DNA from: Siderastrea radians
Lineage: Eukaryota > Cnidaria > Anthozoa > Scleractinia > Rhizangiidae
Assembly (NCBI GenBank): GCA_964017195.1
Contig: OZ024897.1
Coordinates: 36,985,536-37,049,535 of the forward strand
Direction: 5' to 3'
Length of the DNA stretch: 64,000 nucleotides
A program made the translations under genes and the position numbers. Of the stretch, positions 12,432-24,518 are shown piece after piece (within the stretch, counting starts at the first letter, position 1; the number at the start of each line of letters is the position of its first letter). Below the pieces are notes generated by a model, which was given only the letters and a program-made list of their open reading frames with translations, did no database searches and was not told the origin of the DNA.

Positions 12432-12680
12432 CTTGGCCTTCAAAGCCATTAACTGTAGGAGGAATCAGGTTTGAACTTCCCTTTAAAGTTCCATCATTTT
12501 CGCATTCTTGAGGTAATCCCCGAAATTCAGGGATGTCGTGAACAATCCACAACTTGTTTTGGTGATTTTCAAAACTAAAATGACTTATTTCGTCAATTGC
12601 ATGGTCATCAGTTTCAAAGAGAGTAGCACTACACTTTTCAAACAAAAGGTTGCTATCAAAAGAAATGTGTAGTTGGACTT
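12432..12680 (-). pseudogene. TGF-beta-like first exon, copy 4 (frame damaged)
   Basis: This is homologous to copies 1 and 2: VHDIPEF is kept, then the reading goes out of register (RGLPQECE in place of the LVKMYLKNAK segment) and returns to NDGTLKG and PPTVNGF. It therefore has compensating small deletions. The donor AAG|GTAATG is kept. No start ATG is seen where the signal peptide should begin. It is probably dead. Confidence 0.6.
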
Positions 12681-13612
12681 GACCTGCCTGTGGAAAGCAC
12701 GGCTTTACTGGTGAATATTTATTGAAGTCTATTCAGGACAGCCACTTGCACGAGTATATCGTTACCGTACATTACAAGGTTGCAAATGCATCAAGGAAAC
12801 AGAGCATTGTTTTCTAAACAATGTGAAAAAAAAATGCTTACTCTTCAAGGCCAAGGATGGCGAAATCACAGACAGGCCACATATGAGAAATGTTACATGT
12901 TGGTAACATTCGACTGTCCAAAAACTGAAAGCTATTATCAGTCTGATAACGGCAGAAAAGGACATAGAGGTCAGCGTTTATCCCCAAGGATCCCTGTGGT
13001 TTTATTGAGTTTTCTGTTATCAAAAACGTTATCCAAAGATTTTTTTGTCAGAAGAACCCGATGCTTCTAGCAGAACTCAACCTCAAGCATCTAATTATGG
13101 ATCTACGTTCAGGTCCAAAGTCCACTATCAACTTAACCCTTTGCATTCCATGTGGAGTGGTATTTATCATTCTTTTGTAGAAAAACAGACTTCTTGGTAC
13201 CCTACTGCGCCATGTATATTTGTCAAGATTATACCGCAATACTTCGTTGTCATAAGGCACTTCCTACAGAAATTGCGCTCTAAAATCCCATAAATCGTCA
13301 AAATACTGATTACGTTTTCGGAGACAACAAGTCATTTCAACAAACCTGTGAATTCTAATAAAAATAATCCCCAAGTCGGAGAAGAAGCTGTCAGATAAAG
13401 CCTCACTTCCTTAAATGCACAGTTTCATTACTTTTCGTAAGACCGTGCTTCAATTCGGTAAGTTTGACCATTCAAATGAAAGCTATTGAATAACACTTTC
13501 TCGTTGGTCTGTTAACTTCCATTTTCGGACTAAAATTCTAACTGTTGAGTTACCGTTAAAGTGAAAGCTATTGAGAAGATACTTTTGTATGATGCAATTT
13601 TTCCCCGTAACA

Positions 13613-14695
13613 TTGAAAGAAAATTTGGAAGTATTCTCTAATCATGAATTTAAGGCGTCTTGGAAATAAAACCAGGCTTAACAAAAACAAAATAAAGGCC
13701 AATTGTACGTTTTTTCAGCTTTTTCATAAAACCTAGAATTTTACGTTTTTTTTCTGCTAATCGGCAGAATGATTTGGTATTTTGCAAAATACCAAGCAAA
13801 GTGCTTTGAAACGTCAATAGACCTCCTCCTAGTTTTATCAATTTTTATTTAAGCTCAAATGGAGAAACCATATACAGTACTAGAACGAGCACCTTCAAGT
13901 TAACAATCTTGTAAATTTGAGCGCTAAGTGCCTAGACTGAGACAAGGTATATCATGGCCTGCGATTATCCAGTTTTTCCAGACAATGTAGGATGTTTGTC
14001 GAATTGCCGTAATGGGAAATTTGTATACCGGGTATCATACAGCAGAAGCAATTTTAATTGGCTGTTTTGGCAAATGTCAGTCACAAAAGGGGACGGAAGA
14101 CGAATTGTTTCAGGTTCAATTTTTCGTTTTTTCTACCCCACCTTAATGATTTTCACTACTCCCCCCCCCACCCCCCACCTGGATGGGATGCTAGTCCATC
14201 GCGGGGTTGCCCCCAGCAAATTGTAAGGACACAGGTACCCATTTGTACGCCTGCGTAGAGAGATACATTCTCAAGTTAAGTTTCTTGTTTCTCGTATGGT
14301 CGGTAATCAAACCCAATCGAACGCGATCGCTCTCAGTATTTATTTGTATCAATATTACGATTCTCAAAATTTTGGATTTATTATAATTAACTGAGTCGAT
14401 AAGGTAAATTGGCCACCGTAAAGGGATTGAAAGCTGACGTTTTGAGCGATAGTCCTTCGTCAGAGCGAATCAAGGAATTGTGGGTTGCACTTGGCTTATA
14501 TAGGGAGTGGTGGAGCTACGCTATTGGTAGGAACATGGGAACCTGAAAAAACTAGAATAAATTATTTGAATGAAAAGCGTTCGTTGATACCGTGGGGATT
14601 AAGGATGTCGATCTGAAAAGTGAATTTTTGGTCTAGATTTTTACGGCTTTCTGTGTTTCCGTGTTACGGTTAAGTGTTGCGATATATTTCAGGCT
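13613..14695. other. Non-coding stretch with one repeat arm
   Basis: No gene is seen. A poly-C stretch lies at about 14161-14178. At 14400-14480 lies a repeat (GATAAGGTAAATTGGCCACC ... TCCTTCGTCAGAGCG) whose reverse complement recurs at 43384-43497. Confidence 0.5.
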
Positions 14696-14833
14696 AATTT
14701 TGAGATGGCAATACTGCATTATATTGACGGCCGAAGAAAATGTATTCTCCGTATATTAGCGACTCCGCCCAATACGGAATATTTTTTCTTCCAACTATAT
14801 GTCAATATAATGCAGTATTGCCGTCTCAAAATT
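14696..14833. mobile_element. 138-bp foldback MITE
   Basis: The ends are inverted copies (AATTTTGAGATGGCAATACT ... AGTATTGCCGTCTCAAAATT) with about 33 bp per arm and a short AT-rich middle. Another partial copy of the arm (TATAGTATTGCCGTCTGAAAAT) follows at about 14846-14867. An open frame across it (14719-15165) is a by-product of the repeat. Superfamily unknown; no certain target-site duplication. Confidence 0.6.
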
Positions 14834-17212
14834 GCGATTAGTTTATAGTATTGCCGTCTGAAAATCGTAATTAGTTTATAAGATCTGGCTTGAAAATCAC
14901 CGAACTCACCAAGACATTTTGCCAATTGAACACAATCCAACGTTCGACAACCGAACACTTCTTTAGTCGAACTGAATTGACCTCCCGATTGATCGAACTT
15001 TCGATTTCTAAAACGGGTGTTGCTTTCAAGTAAGAAATGTATGGACTTCAAGCACGAGAACTCTGGTGTTAAGGAAGATGTCGGCGAATATAATTTTCCA
15101 CTAACTAACTTTGTAATAATACAAATAAATAAATAGAATAAGTAAATAACTATTGATAGATACAAGATAAATTCTAGTAAAATTCAAAGCATGACATGAA
15201 ATGTGCTATTTAACTCAAGTTCTTTTCTAGATTGGTCTTGCTTCCCTTTAGTGTAAAATTTTTTAAAACTGTCGCTGTGAAATTGTCGCCTATTAAACAT
15301 ATCCTATGAAATCCGAATTGGTGAGTTATTTTGCCCTCCCCGGTGAATTTTAGACCTTGAAAAATTCCTGGTGAGTTCAATTTCGGCCCTGGCCGGTTAG
15401 TTTCCCTTGTGGGATGTGCGCTTAACAGTTCCCAAAACTAGCTGTTTTGGCAACTGTATTGTCATCCTTTTTATTAGGTTGTTTTATAAAACAGTATCAA
15501 ATTTGGAATTACCACATCAACATAATAGAAATTGCATTTCCGAGGCCTAAGTTTCACATTTCTCAGGGGTAGCATTTCGCCCCCCCCGCCCCCCAACTAG
15601 AAACGTTATTGTCTTAAATTTCTTATTGACTTCTGAATTTCTTGGAAAACAATTAAGATTTGCGTTGAAATGTGTTTATGTTCTTTACATTTGGCTCACA
15701 TGGTTATAAGAGGAAAATTTCTTCATTTCTCGATTTTATTAAGACTGCAGTTCTCATCGATATTAATGCGTTTTTTTCTCTGCAGAACAAACCGAACTAA
15801 TTGCATCGGTTCAGTTCGACTGGTTTTTATTCGGTTTGTTAAATTAACTACGCTAGGATTGTCTAAGGCGACTATACAGAGATCAACCTAAACTCGATCC
15901 ACCCACCCTGCGATCATCCGACATTGGACCTTCCGATCTTCGATCTCCTGACAGGCTTTGATCGCTTCAGGATTTGATATGCAAATTAGCTGAAGGGGGA
16001 TTGAATCCCCCCTCAGTTAATATTAACAGTAACTTAACGCCATGATTTGTCACCTTAAGGATTCATAAGAATGAAACGAGGTGTTAGCTTCTTGCTGCAA
16101 AATATGACAATGTTGACAGATAATTACAATTTATTGAGACCCGTTGACAAACAGAGAAGAGAAAAAAAAAAGGAAAATAAAGCGCGCAATATAATCTTCT
16201 ATCGGGCCCAATTTTAGCAGCGTCCTTTATATTTCCTCTTATTTGGTCGTCCGCTAAAAACTTTTCTTGCTCTACGGTTACCGCGGGCCCGTTTAACCGA
16301 ACGGAAATAGAGTCTGGCCGCAGGTCACGCGTAATTTTTCGCATAAGATCGAGAAATTTATTCGCTTTTTTAACATCCTTTGCAGGGCATTTTTTTGCCC
16401 TACATCGTGAAAGCCGGCGTGGATCAAGTGTTCGCTAGAAATTTCTTGGCTTGGTTTCGTTGAATTTCTTTTCGTCTGTCCCTTTGTATGACTAATGAAA
16501 ACAAGATCGCAGTGAAATTTTAACCTGATTGCAACTTATTTTTATCAAGTAACTAAACTGATTCCTACTAAAAAAAACAAACAAACAAAGAGAGTAGTTA
16601 CTTCGCGGGCACAGGCGGGACAAGTACCCTTTTGTCGCTTGCATAAGACATAAGCCGAAGAGGTAGCCTGCTTGTGAGATAAATTTCACCGCAATATTTG
16701 CTACTGTTTATTCGACCTTGTTGACGTGACTCGACATCGAAGGCCATCGGGGCATCGCTTCTCTGGATCCTGGGCATACATCAAAGTAGCATTAACCTGG
16801 GCATTGAGTTTCTCCGCTGCTTTACGTGGTTTTCGATTTCTTCTGTTTAAATTTCCCTGGACCACCAGCGTGAATAATTCCGAGATATTAATACTGACTC
16901 AAGCCGGCGCGCGGTGCGTGAGATGTGTACATCAGCTGGGTTTATATTTCACGCCCGGTGACCATTTATAAAACAAAGTTTCCGCAAGAGCGGAGTTATC
17001 AAGACGGCGCATAACCGTAACGTTAACTATCAGTTACATTCTAGCAGTCTCCGATATAAAAGGGGTTTCTTGTTGATTCTGATTAGGTTCGGCTCATGTA
17101 CACATTACGAGCAATATCTCTTTTCGCTTTGGGACAGTCGAGCAAATTAAAAAGAACGCGAGCCAGCGCGAAAATCGCCCGCAGCATAGAATCGTGACGC
17201 GCGCGCGATTGG
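14834..17212. other. Non-coding stretch
   Basis: No gene or complete element is recognised. Open frames here (14719-15165 and 16084-16344 on the minus strand, 16726-16971 on the plus strand) have no domain or splice support. GC rises just before the minisatellite (about 17158-17215). Confidence 0.4.
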
Positions 17213-18718
17213 TTCCCTTGGGTATTTATATGCTGCGAAAGCAAAGTTAGCCGTACAGAGCAGATTAATTTTAGCCGTACCCTTGGGTGTATGCTATGTA
17301 AAAGAGCACAGAGCAGATTAACGCAAAGACAAAATTAACCGTACCCTTGGGTATGTGCTACCTAAAAAGGCACAGAGCGGATTAACGCGAAGGCAAATTA
17401 ACTTGTGTCCTTGGGTATGTGCTACCTAAAAGGGCACAGAGCAGATAAATGCGAAGGAAAAATTAACTGAACCCTTGGGTATGTGCTACCTAAAAGGGCA
17501 CAGAACAGATTAATGCGAAGGCAAAATTACTTGTGTCCTTGGGTATGTGCTACCTAAAAGGGCACAGAGCAGATTAATGCGAAGGAAAAATTAACTGAAC
17601 CCTTGGGTATGTGCTACCTAAAAGGGAACAGAACAGATTAATGCAAAGGCAAAATTACTTGTGTCCTTGGGTATGTGCTACCTAAAAGGGCACAGGACAG
17701 ATTAATGCCAAGGAAAAATTTAACTGAACCCTTGGGTATGTGCTACCTAAAAGGGCACAGAACAGATTAATGCAAAGGCAAAATTACTTGTGTCCTTGGG
17801 TATGTGCTACCTAAAAGGGCACAGGACAGATTAATGCGAAGGAAAAATTAACTGAACCCTTGGGTATGTGCTACCTAAAAGGGCACAGAACAGATTAATG
17901 CGAAGGCAAAATTACTTGTGTCCTTGGGTATGTGCTACCTAAAAGGGCACAGAGCAGATTAATGCGAAGGAAAAATTAACTGAACCCTTGGGTATGTGCT
18001 ACCTAAAAGGGAACAGAACAGATTAATGCAAAGGCAAAATTACTTGTGTCCTTGGGTATGTGCTACCTAAAAGGGCACAGGACAGATTAATGCCAAGGAA
18101 AAATTTAACTGAACCCTTGGGTATGTGCTACCTAAAAGGGCACAGAACAGATTAATGCAAAGGCAAAATTACTTGTGTCCTTGGGTATGTGCTACCTAAA
18201 AGGGCACAGGACAGATTAATGCGAAGGAAAAATTAACTGAACCCTTGGGTATGTGCTACCTAAAAGGGCACAGAACAGATTAATGCGAAGAAAAAATTAA
18301 CTGAACCCTTGGGTATGTGCTACCTAAAAGGGAACAGAACAGATTAATGCAAAGGCAAAATTACTTGTGTCCTTGGGTATGTGCTACCTAAAAGGGCACA
18401 GGACAGATTAATGCGAAGGAAAAATTAACTGAACCCTTGGGTATGTGCTACCTAAAAGGGCACAGAACAGATTAATGCAAAGGCAAAATTACTTGTGTCC
18501 TTGGGTATGTGCTACCTAAAAGGGCACAGGACAGATTAATGCAAAGGCAAAATTACTTGTGTCCTTGGGTATGTGCTACCTAAAAGGGCACAGGACAGAT
18601 TAATGCGAAGGAAAAATTAACTGAACCCTTGGGTATGTGCTACCTAAAAGGGCTCAGAGCAGATTAATGCAAAGGCAAAATTACCTCTATCTATGGGTAT
18701 ATGCTTCCTAAAAGGGCA
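17213..18718. repeat. 64-bp-period minisatellite, about 23 copies
   Basis: The unit begins CCTTGGGTATGTGCTACCTA and continues with AAAGGGCACAGAACAGATTA and ATGCGAAGG. Two variants alternate: one ending CAAAATTACTTGTGT and one ending AAAAATTAACTGAAC, so the working period is mostly a 128-bp dimer. A rare variant (ATGCCAAGGAAAAATTTAACT) occurs twice, 385 bases apart, showing duplication of a six-unit block. Units at both edges (17213-17400 and after 18670) are most diverged while central units are nearly identical. This is the usual sign of homogenisation by unequal exchange. Confidence 0.9.
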
Positions 18719-20205
18719 CTGTGATTCAACTCGAAGATTTTCCCGCCAAAACTACACGGTGAGTCATAGTCCAAAGCAATTCCTTTTACCGCTTCCACAA
18801 CAGGGCCAAATTTTGAGGAGCGAGCCAACTCTCGCTGCCGAGGCCGGCAATCTGGCATAAAGCTCAAACGACTACACAACGAAACTATGGCTTGGTTGTC
18901 TGCTGAAGTCACAACCTCGCTTGGCGGGCTTCCGATGTATTGATGCTACAGTGTATTTCGTCAGGAAAGTGGTGAAAATTTCGCTCTTAGCAAATTCATC
19001 TTAAGCCGTAAGCCGTACACAAGTTTAGTGACTACATACCAGTGCTTTCCTGGGTCCCGATTATAGCCAGTAACTCTGGAAACATGCGGAAAGCGACCAA
19101 GGATACTCGGACGACGCGCGATAGACGCCATGGCTCTATTTTATCAAGCCTACCAGTGACACAGTAAACTCATTGTCCTCTGTAGACTGTCATTTCCGCT
19201 CAAGTAGAACATTAATGATTTTGTAGCCTTTTAACTTATTAGTCTTCAACACCAATCAGATCTACGAATTGACTCTCTTCCTGTGTGAAAGCTTTGTATA
19301 TGTTGTACATTGAAGTATGGTACATGGTAGACAATTGATTGTGGCCGGGAGGGATAATTGATGAGGGAACGTCATCAAACAGATCAAACTCAGGTCAAAC
19401 TGATTGGCGAGCCCGGGTTGGCGAGTACATTGTTAGTGTTCGGTGTACACTGGGTGTACAAAACGTCGAATTTCAATTTCACACGAAAGTTGAAATGCAT
19501 CGCAAAATAATACCTTGTCACAAACAGAAATGTATGCGAGGTTCTGTTTTACTTGTCCCCGTACTAAATACTGTACTCTGTTTCCCAATGTATAGTCATT
19601 TGAAACTATAAATAATGCATACATCAAGGCATAGATTTTTTCGTTCGTTATGTAGACCGTCAATCAAAACGGACAAGTTTTGGTTTCAAAATATACCCGC
19701 ACGCATCTAAATCATGCGTTTTGTTACTGACCGAAGAACATAGTTGGCGAAATGTATTGCCGACAGTGATTGCACAGGCATATGCTTGATGTGTAAATTA
19801 ACATGTTACAGTAGAATGTCAATTTATTATACCACCCGTGGAACCGAACTAACCGCAAGATCATTAATAGATTGACAGAACTTCGCGCCTTGAATTACTT
19901 CTTGCTGTGAAATCCTGAGCCCACCAAAGCTCCCCATGTTCCGTTCTGTTTTCAATCTTCGATTTTCTTCCGATCTTCTTTCAATTTTCTTCCGAACTTC
20001 CGATCGATCAAAATCGAAATTCCGGATAGCAAGTTCGATCGAGCTTTCTATCAACCTCTGGGACGAGGATACATTACCATGCTCCCATAGGTGTTTCGTC
20101 CTTCTGAAACGAAATTGAGCCACGAAGAGACAACGAGGGAGATTTTTGAAGTTGTCCCAAATTGGGAATTATTCCTCCTGAGTGGAGAATAGGATGCAAG
20201 AATAA
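18719..20205. other. Non-coding stretch
   Basis: No gene is recognised. A Phe/Arg/Ser-rich frame at 19827-20123 (minus) reads across a purine-rich repeat (TTCTTCCGATCTTC-type) and is not supported as a gene. Confidence 0.4.
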
Positions 20206-20262
20206 AAACAAACAAACAAACAAACAAACAAACAAACAAACAAACAAATAAACAAACAAAAA
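20206..20262. repeat. (CAAA)n microsatellite
   Basis: About 13 copies of CAAA with one CAAATAAA interruption. Confidence 0.9.
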
Positions 20263-20399
20263 CAAAAAAAAAAGCCAGAAACAACGCACGTGCTGACATA
20301 AATGCTGACATAGGGTGTGCTACGCTGCGCACGCTCATTCCAAAATCGGCGAAAGGAGAGCCGCGGGCGGACTGGGGAAGAGAAGGAAGCACACGGCTT

Positions 20400-20610
20400 A
20401 GCCTGTTCCAGGCGTTCAGATAGCGGAGAACGAGCGAAAAATATAGCGAGCGTTAATAACAGTGGGAAAAACGTGGGGGGACTGGGGAAGAGGGTGAGGT
20501 TCCCTCGCCAATCCTCGCCCTCTTCACCAGTCTCCCCTCATTTTTTCCCGCTCTTTCCCTTGCTATATTGTTCGCTCGCGCTCTACTATCTTAACGCCTG
20601 GAACAGGCTA
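20400..20610. mobile_element. MITE with GCCTGTTCCAGGCGTT ends
   Basis: Terminal inverted repeats TAGCCTGTTCCAGGCGTT (about 20400) and AACGCCTGGAACAGGCTA (about 20593-20610) enclose about 210 bp. The right half recurs at 22221-22270 because the 1660-bp duplication starts inside this element. Confidence 0.6.
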
Positions 20611-21193
20611 CACACGCCTGGCTCCGATTTTCAATTTTTCTTACGGCCTATTTTACACTAAGGAACACGTTCATAGGCTATTAGGATGAAATGTAGTCCA
20701 GTGGAAACAAATTTAGTGGACGAACATTACCTGGCCTGTGGGAGGGACCCGTGTTGAGCTTTATTTATCCTTTCAGACAGTTTTATTTAAACAGGGTAGG
20801 CCTGTCAGTATAAAATGCTGCTTTCAAAAGGAGCCCTGTCAAAGTGAAAAAAAAAAAAAAGAAACAAAAAAAAAAAAACAAAACGGAAAAAAAAACACTT
20901 TTTTTCAATAAAGTTGGTGAAATGTAGTTGGAAAATATAGATATATAAATATGTGGAAACTATATAATGTTGATCAAGCTGACTAAATAGGGAAAAGAAT
21001 TAAAAATTGTAGAAAAGTTTAATAGGAAATACTTCTGGACTATAAATCTGTTTACAATTAATAACAAAATAAAAGTCAAACGTTAAAAGTCTTTAATATT
21101 GCATTAAGTAAATATATATATCTAAAAACGAACAAAAAAAAATTGTAGTAAAAGTATTTCTCTGCAAATTCAGTCTACCGTATGTTTGCGATA

Positions 21194-21327
21194 CAGGGGC
21201 GAGTTGCATAAAACTTAACGTCCGGCGTAACTTCTAACGTCAGACGTTCACTCCAGTCAAAGTCTCTTTTTTACTGTCTGATGTTAGCAGTTACATGCGG
21301 CGTTAGGTTTTATGCAACTCACTCCTG
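21194..21327. mobile_element. 134-bp MITE inserted in a first-exon copy
   Basis: Termini CAGGGGCGAGTTGCATAAAA and its inverted match ending GCAACTCACTCCTG give about 27-bp TIRs. Internal sequence CGTCCGGCGTAACTTCTAACG continues the symmetry. CAGGG ends recall hAT-type elements, but no 8-bp duplication is visible. It lies exactly where the donor end of the minus-strand exon copy would be. Confidence 0.6.
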
Positions 21328-21530
21328 CTGTTTTGTGCACGCACTATCCTGCAATACAGTTCTTCAGATAAATCTTCAGATAAATCTCCACTAGATTCAG
21401 TGATGTCGTTAACTTCTTCTGTGTTTTTATGGAGAATTTTCAAAGCTGAGAAGAGTGCTACCCACACTTTTTTAAAGATAAGGAAAGAGGAAATTGTGTT
21501 CAAGTACCATGAGGCAAAAATGTATGGCAA
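21328..21530 (-). pseudogene. TGF-beta-like first exon, copy 5 (diverged, truncated by MITE)
   Basis: The frame from the ATG at 21530 starts MPYIFASWYLNTISSFLIF and reaches EEVNDITES, which aligns in position with the VHDIPEF segment of the intact copies. The rest of the prodomain start and the donor are replaced by the MITE at 21194-21327. The upstream flank (GGTGAATAGTTGTTGATGTC near 21571) matches the flank of copy 2. A functional exon is unlikely. Confidence 0.5.
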
Positions 21531-22848
21531 AAACGATTTCTTATCTTGCTTTTGGACAAGACCCTTTGTAGGTGAATAGTTGTTGATGTCTATTCAGGAA
21601 AAAGGCGGGAACACGTTTCCTTATAACAGAGCAATGTTTTGGAAACAATTATGAATGTATCCTTCAGCAGTCACTCTAAATGCTTCCAAAGCTCAGCGAA
21701 ATAATTCAAGTCACCAAGGCCTTCTAGCGTCAGCCAAGATAAGATGTTCGAGTTTCGGGAAACGCTTGAGTGGTGTGAGAATTTTAATTTGTTTCCTTGC
21801 ATAGTCTATTCAAGTTACAGTTAAAGCAAATTATAGCGATTTGATGTTCTTCTGCCATATCGCCTTGGGGATTTTCAGAATTAACTGGGAATGACTTGTA
21901 AAGAGAACAGCGCTGCTTTCCAAATAAAGATAAATACATGGTGCAGGATTACTTTAAATACTTAACTGGAGACGAAGCGGCGAGTCTTTTGGGGGTATTC
22001 GACAGAGGAAAGCTCTTCCTTCAAGTTTCCGGAAAAGCTTGTCTAGCGGTTTTTTCTTTCCTTGGAATTTTGATTTCGAAGGTGTCTTGGGAATACAAGA
22101 TTTAACAAAGGAAGAAATACGCTCCTCTGATCGGCTTCCCCGTCGAACCACGTTTCTATTATGCAGAGGAGGGTCAGTGCCAGTTGAACCAAGCAAGATG
22201 TATATTGTTGTTGTTGTTGTTGCTATATTGTTCGCTCGCGCTCTACTATCTTAACGCCTGGAACAGGCTACACACGCCTGGCTCCGATTTTCAATTTTTC
22301 TTACGGCCTATTTTACACTAAGGAACACGTTCATAGGCTATTAGGGTGAAATGTAGTCCAGTGGAAACAAATTTAGTGGACGAACATTACCTGGCCTGTG
22401 GGAGGGATCCGTGTTGAGCTTTATTTATCCTTTCAGACAGTTTTATTTAAACAGGGTAGGCCTGTCAGTATAAAATGCTGCTTTCAAAAGGAGCCCTGTC
22501 AAAGTGAAAAAAAAAAGAAACCAAAAAAAAAAAAACGGAAAAAAAACATTTTTTTCAATAAAGTTGGTGAAATGTAGTTGGAAAATATAGATATATAAAT
22601 ATGTGGAAACTATATAATGTTGATCAAGCTGACTAAATAGGGAAAAGAATTAAAAACTGTAGAAAAGTTTAATAGGAAATACTTCTGGACTATAAATCTG
22701 TTTACAATTAATAACAAAATAAAAGTCAAACGTTAAAAGTCTTTAATATTGCATTAAGTAAAAATATATAAATATCTAAAAACGAACAAAAAAAAAATTG
22801 TAGTAAAAGTATTTCTCTGCAAATTCAGTCTATCGTATGTTTGCGATA

Positions 22849-22982
22849 CAGGGGCGAGTTGCATAAAACTTAACGTCCGGCGTAACTTCTAACGTCAGAC
22901 GTTCACTCCAGTCAAAGTCTCTTTTTTACTGTCTGATGTTAGCAGTTACATGCGGCGTTAGGTTTTATGCAACTCACCCCTG
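22849..22982. mobile_element. 134-bp MITE, second copy
   Basis: Same element as 21194-21327, carried by the second 1660-bp unit. Here the TIRs pair better (CAGGGGCGAGTTGC and GCAACTCACCCCTG), which defines the ends of the family. Confidence 0.6.
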
Positions 22983-23185
22983 CTGTTTTGTGCACGCACT
23001 ATCCTGCAATACAGTTCTTCAGATAAATCTTCAGATAAATCTCCACTAGATTCAGTGATGTCGTTAACTTCTTCTGTGTTTTTATGGAGAATTTTCAAAG
23101 ATGAGAAGAGTACTACCCACACTTTTTTAAAGATAAGGAAAGAGGAAATTGTGTTCAAGTACCATGAGGCAAAAATGTATGGCAA
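22983..23185 (-). pseudogene. TGF-beta-like first exon, copy 6 (duplicate of copy 5)
   Basis: Nearly identical to copy 5 and truncated by the same MITE at the same base, so it arose with the 1660-bp duplication. The frame runs from the ATG at 23185 through VNDITES and into the MITE. Confidence 0.5.
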
Positions 23186-24183
23186 AAACGATTTCTTATC
23201 TTGCTTTTGGACAAGACCCTTTGTAGGTGAATAGTTGTTGATGTCTATTCAGGAAAAAGGCGGGTACACTTTTCCTTATAACAGAGCAATGTTTTGGAAA
23301 CAATTATGAATGTATCCTTCAGCAGTCACTCTAAATACTTCTAAAGCTCAGCGAAATAATTCAAGTCAACAAGGCCTTCTAGCGTCAGCCAAGATAAGAT
23401 GTTGTTTCGAGTTTCGGGAATAGCGTGAGTGGTGTGAGAATTTTGTTTCCTTGCATAGTCTATTCAAGTTACAGTTAAAGCAAATTATAGCGATTTGATG
23501 TTCTTCTGCCATATTGTCTTGGGGATTTTCAGAATTAACTGGGAATGACTTGTAAAGAGAACAGCGCTGCTTTCCAAACAAAGATAAATACATGGTGCAG
23601 GATTACTTTAAATACTTAACTGGAGACGAAGCGGCGAGTCTTTTGGGGGTATTCGACAGAGGAAAGCTCTTCCTTCAAGTTCCCGGAAAAGCTTGTCTAG
23701 CGGTTTTTTCTTTCCTTGGAATTTTGATTTCGAAGGTGTCTTGGGAATACAAGATTTAACAAAGGAAGAAATACGCTCCTCTGGTCGGCTTCCCTGTCGA
23801 ACCACGTTTCTATTATATGCAGAGGAGGGTCAGTGCCAGTTGAACCAAGCAAGATGCATAGTATACATCCATAGACACTGTACAGACTATCAATTTTATA
23901 ACTCTACGATACATAAAAATGTCTCAGTGAATGAGTGTACCTTGGTTACGAGTGTCAAAACGAAAAAGCGAAGAGAAAATACCCCATTCTCCTCAAATAT
24001 GAGTCTACATTTTACTACTAAATAATTTGAAATAACCTTCAGCTCAGTCACTTTTTTTAAAGTAGATTTCTGCCATCAGCTGTCAGTGTTCAAAATGCTG
24101 GGAGATTTTGTTAACTTGTTTGAAATTGCAAATATTCCCCTTTTCTAGTTACACATTAAAGCAATTCAGAAAACGTGCATTAC

Positions 24184-24439
24184 CTTGACCAATAAAGCCA
24201 TGAACTGTGGGAATGATCTGCTTTGAGCTTCCTTTCAAAGTTCCGTCATCTTTTGTATTCTTGAGGTACGTTTTTACCAGAAATTCAGGGATGTCGTGAA
24301 CGCCTCCAATGTTGTTTTGAGGTTTTTCAAGACTAGAGTGAATTTTTTTGTCAAGCGTCTGGTCATTTTTCAAAGAGATTAGAGCTAGAGTTTCTAAACT
24401 GAAAGCTGCTATCAAAAGGTAGTTGTAGCAGCGTATCAT
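24184..24439 (-). CDS. TGF-beta-like ligand first exon, copy 7 (frame intact)
   Basis: The ATG at 24439 gives MIRCYNYLLIAAFSLETLAL as signal peptide, then VHDIPEFLVKTYLKNTKDDG and a final PTVHGFIGQ, ending at the donor CAAG|GTAATG in phase 1. Residues shared with copies 1 and 2 cluster in IPEFLVK.YLKN.K.DGTLKG and TVHGFIG. Its upstream region is split: 105 bases around and above the ATG are duplicated at 26326-26430, with the P2X7-like insertion between them. Its own promoter is therefore probably displaced by 1.9 kb. Confidence 0.6.
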
Positions 24440-24518
24440 GATGCAAAAATAGAGGGGAAAACAGAGTTGTTGTCTTGCCTGGTTGTTGCCTATTCACGAT
24501 AAACACGGGTGTATGAAT
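24414..24518. repeat. 105-bp direct repeat, left copy
   Basis: From AAAAGGTAGTTGTAGCAGCG to GGGTGTATGAAT, identical base for base to 26326-26430. It overlaps the signal-peptide end of first-exon copy 7. It brackets the P2X7-like insertion. Confidence 0.9.

Larger units (their letters stand above)
9639..13612. repeat. Tandem duplication units C and D (about 1.98 kb each)
   Basis: Unit C (9639-11619) and unit D (11620 to about 13612) align along their length with an offset of about 1.97-1.98 kb and are clearly closer to each other than to units A and B. Both begin at GGAATGGGATTTTTGTTAA and carry a first-exon copy at the same relative place. They share the block around ATTCGCCCAC near their start and a stretch with TTGCAAATGCATCAAGGAAAC upstream of the exon. 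Confidence 0.75.
20561..23862. repeat. 1660-bp tandem duplication
   Basis: Units 20561-22220 and 22221 to about 23862 align almost base for base with a constant offset near 1660, with small differences in A-tracts and scattered substitutions. Each unit holds the right half of the GCCTGTTCC MITE, a 134-bp MITE and one diverged first-exon copy. The low divergence points to a recent event, later than the A-D duplications. Confidence 0.85.

Noticed and set aside
14719..15165. 148-codon frame on the minus strand
   Set aside because: It runs through a foldback MITE and low-complexity AT sequence and has no domain; its length is explained by the repeat.
17213..18718. CRISPR-like array
   Set aside because: There are no unique spacers; the whole unit repeats, and the surrounding sequence is eukaryotic. 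It is a minisatellite.
20317..20661. 114-codon plus-strand frame
   Set aside because: It crosses a GCCTGTTCC MITE and a pyrimidine-rich tract, with no domain.
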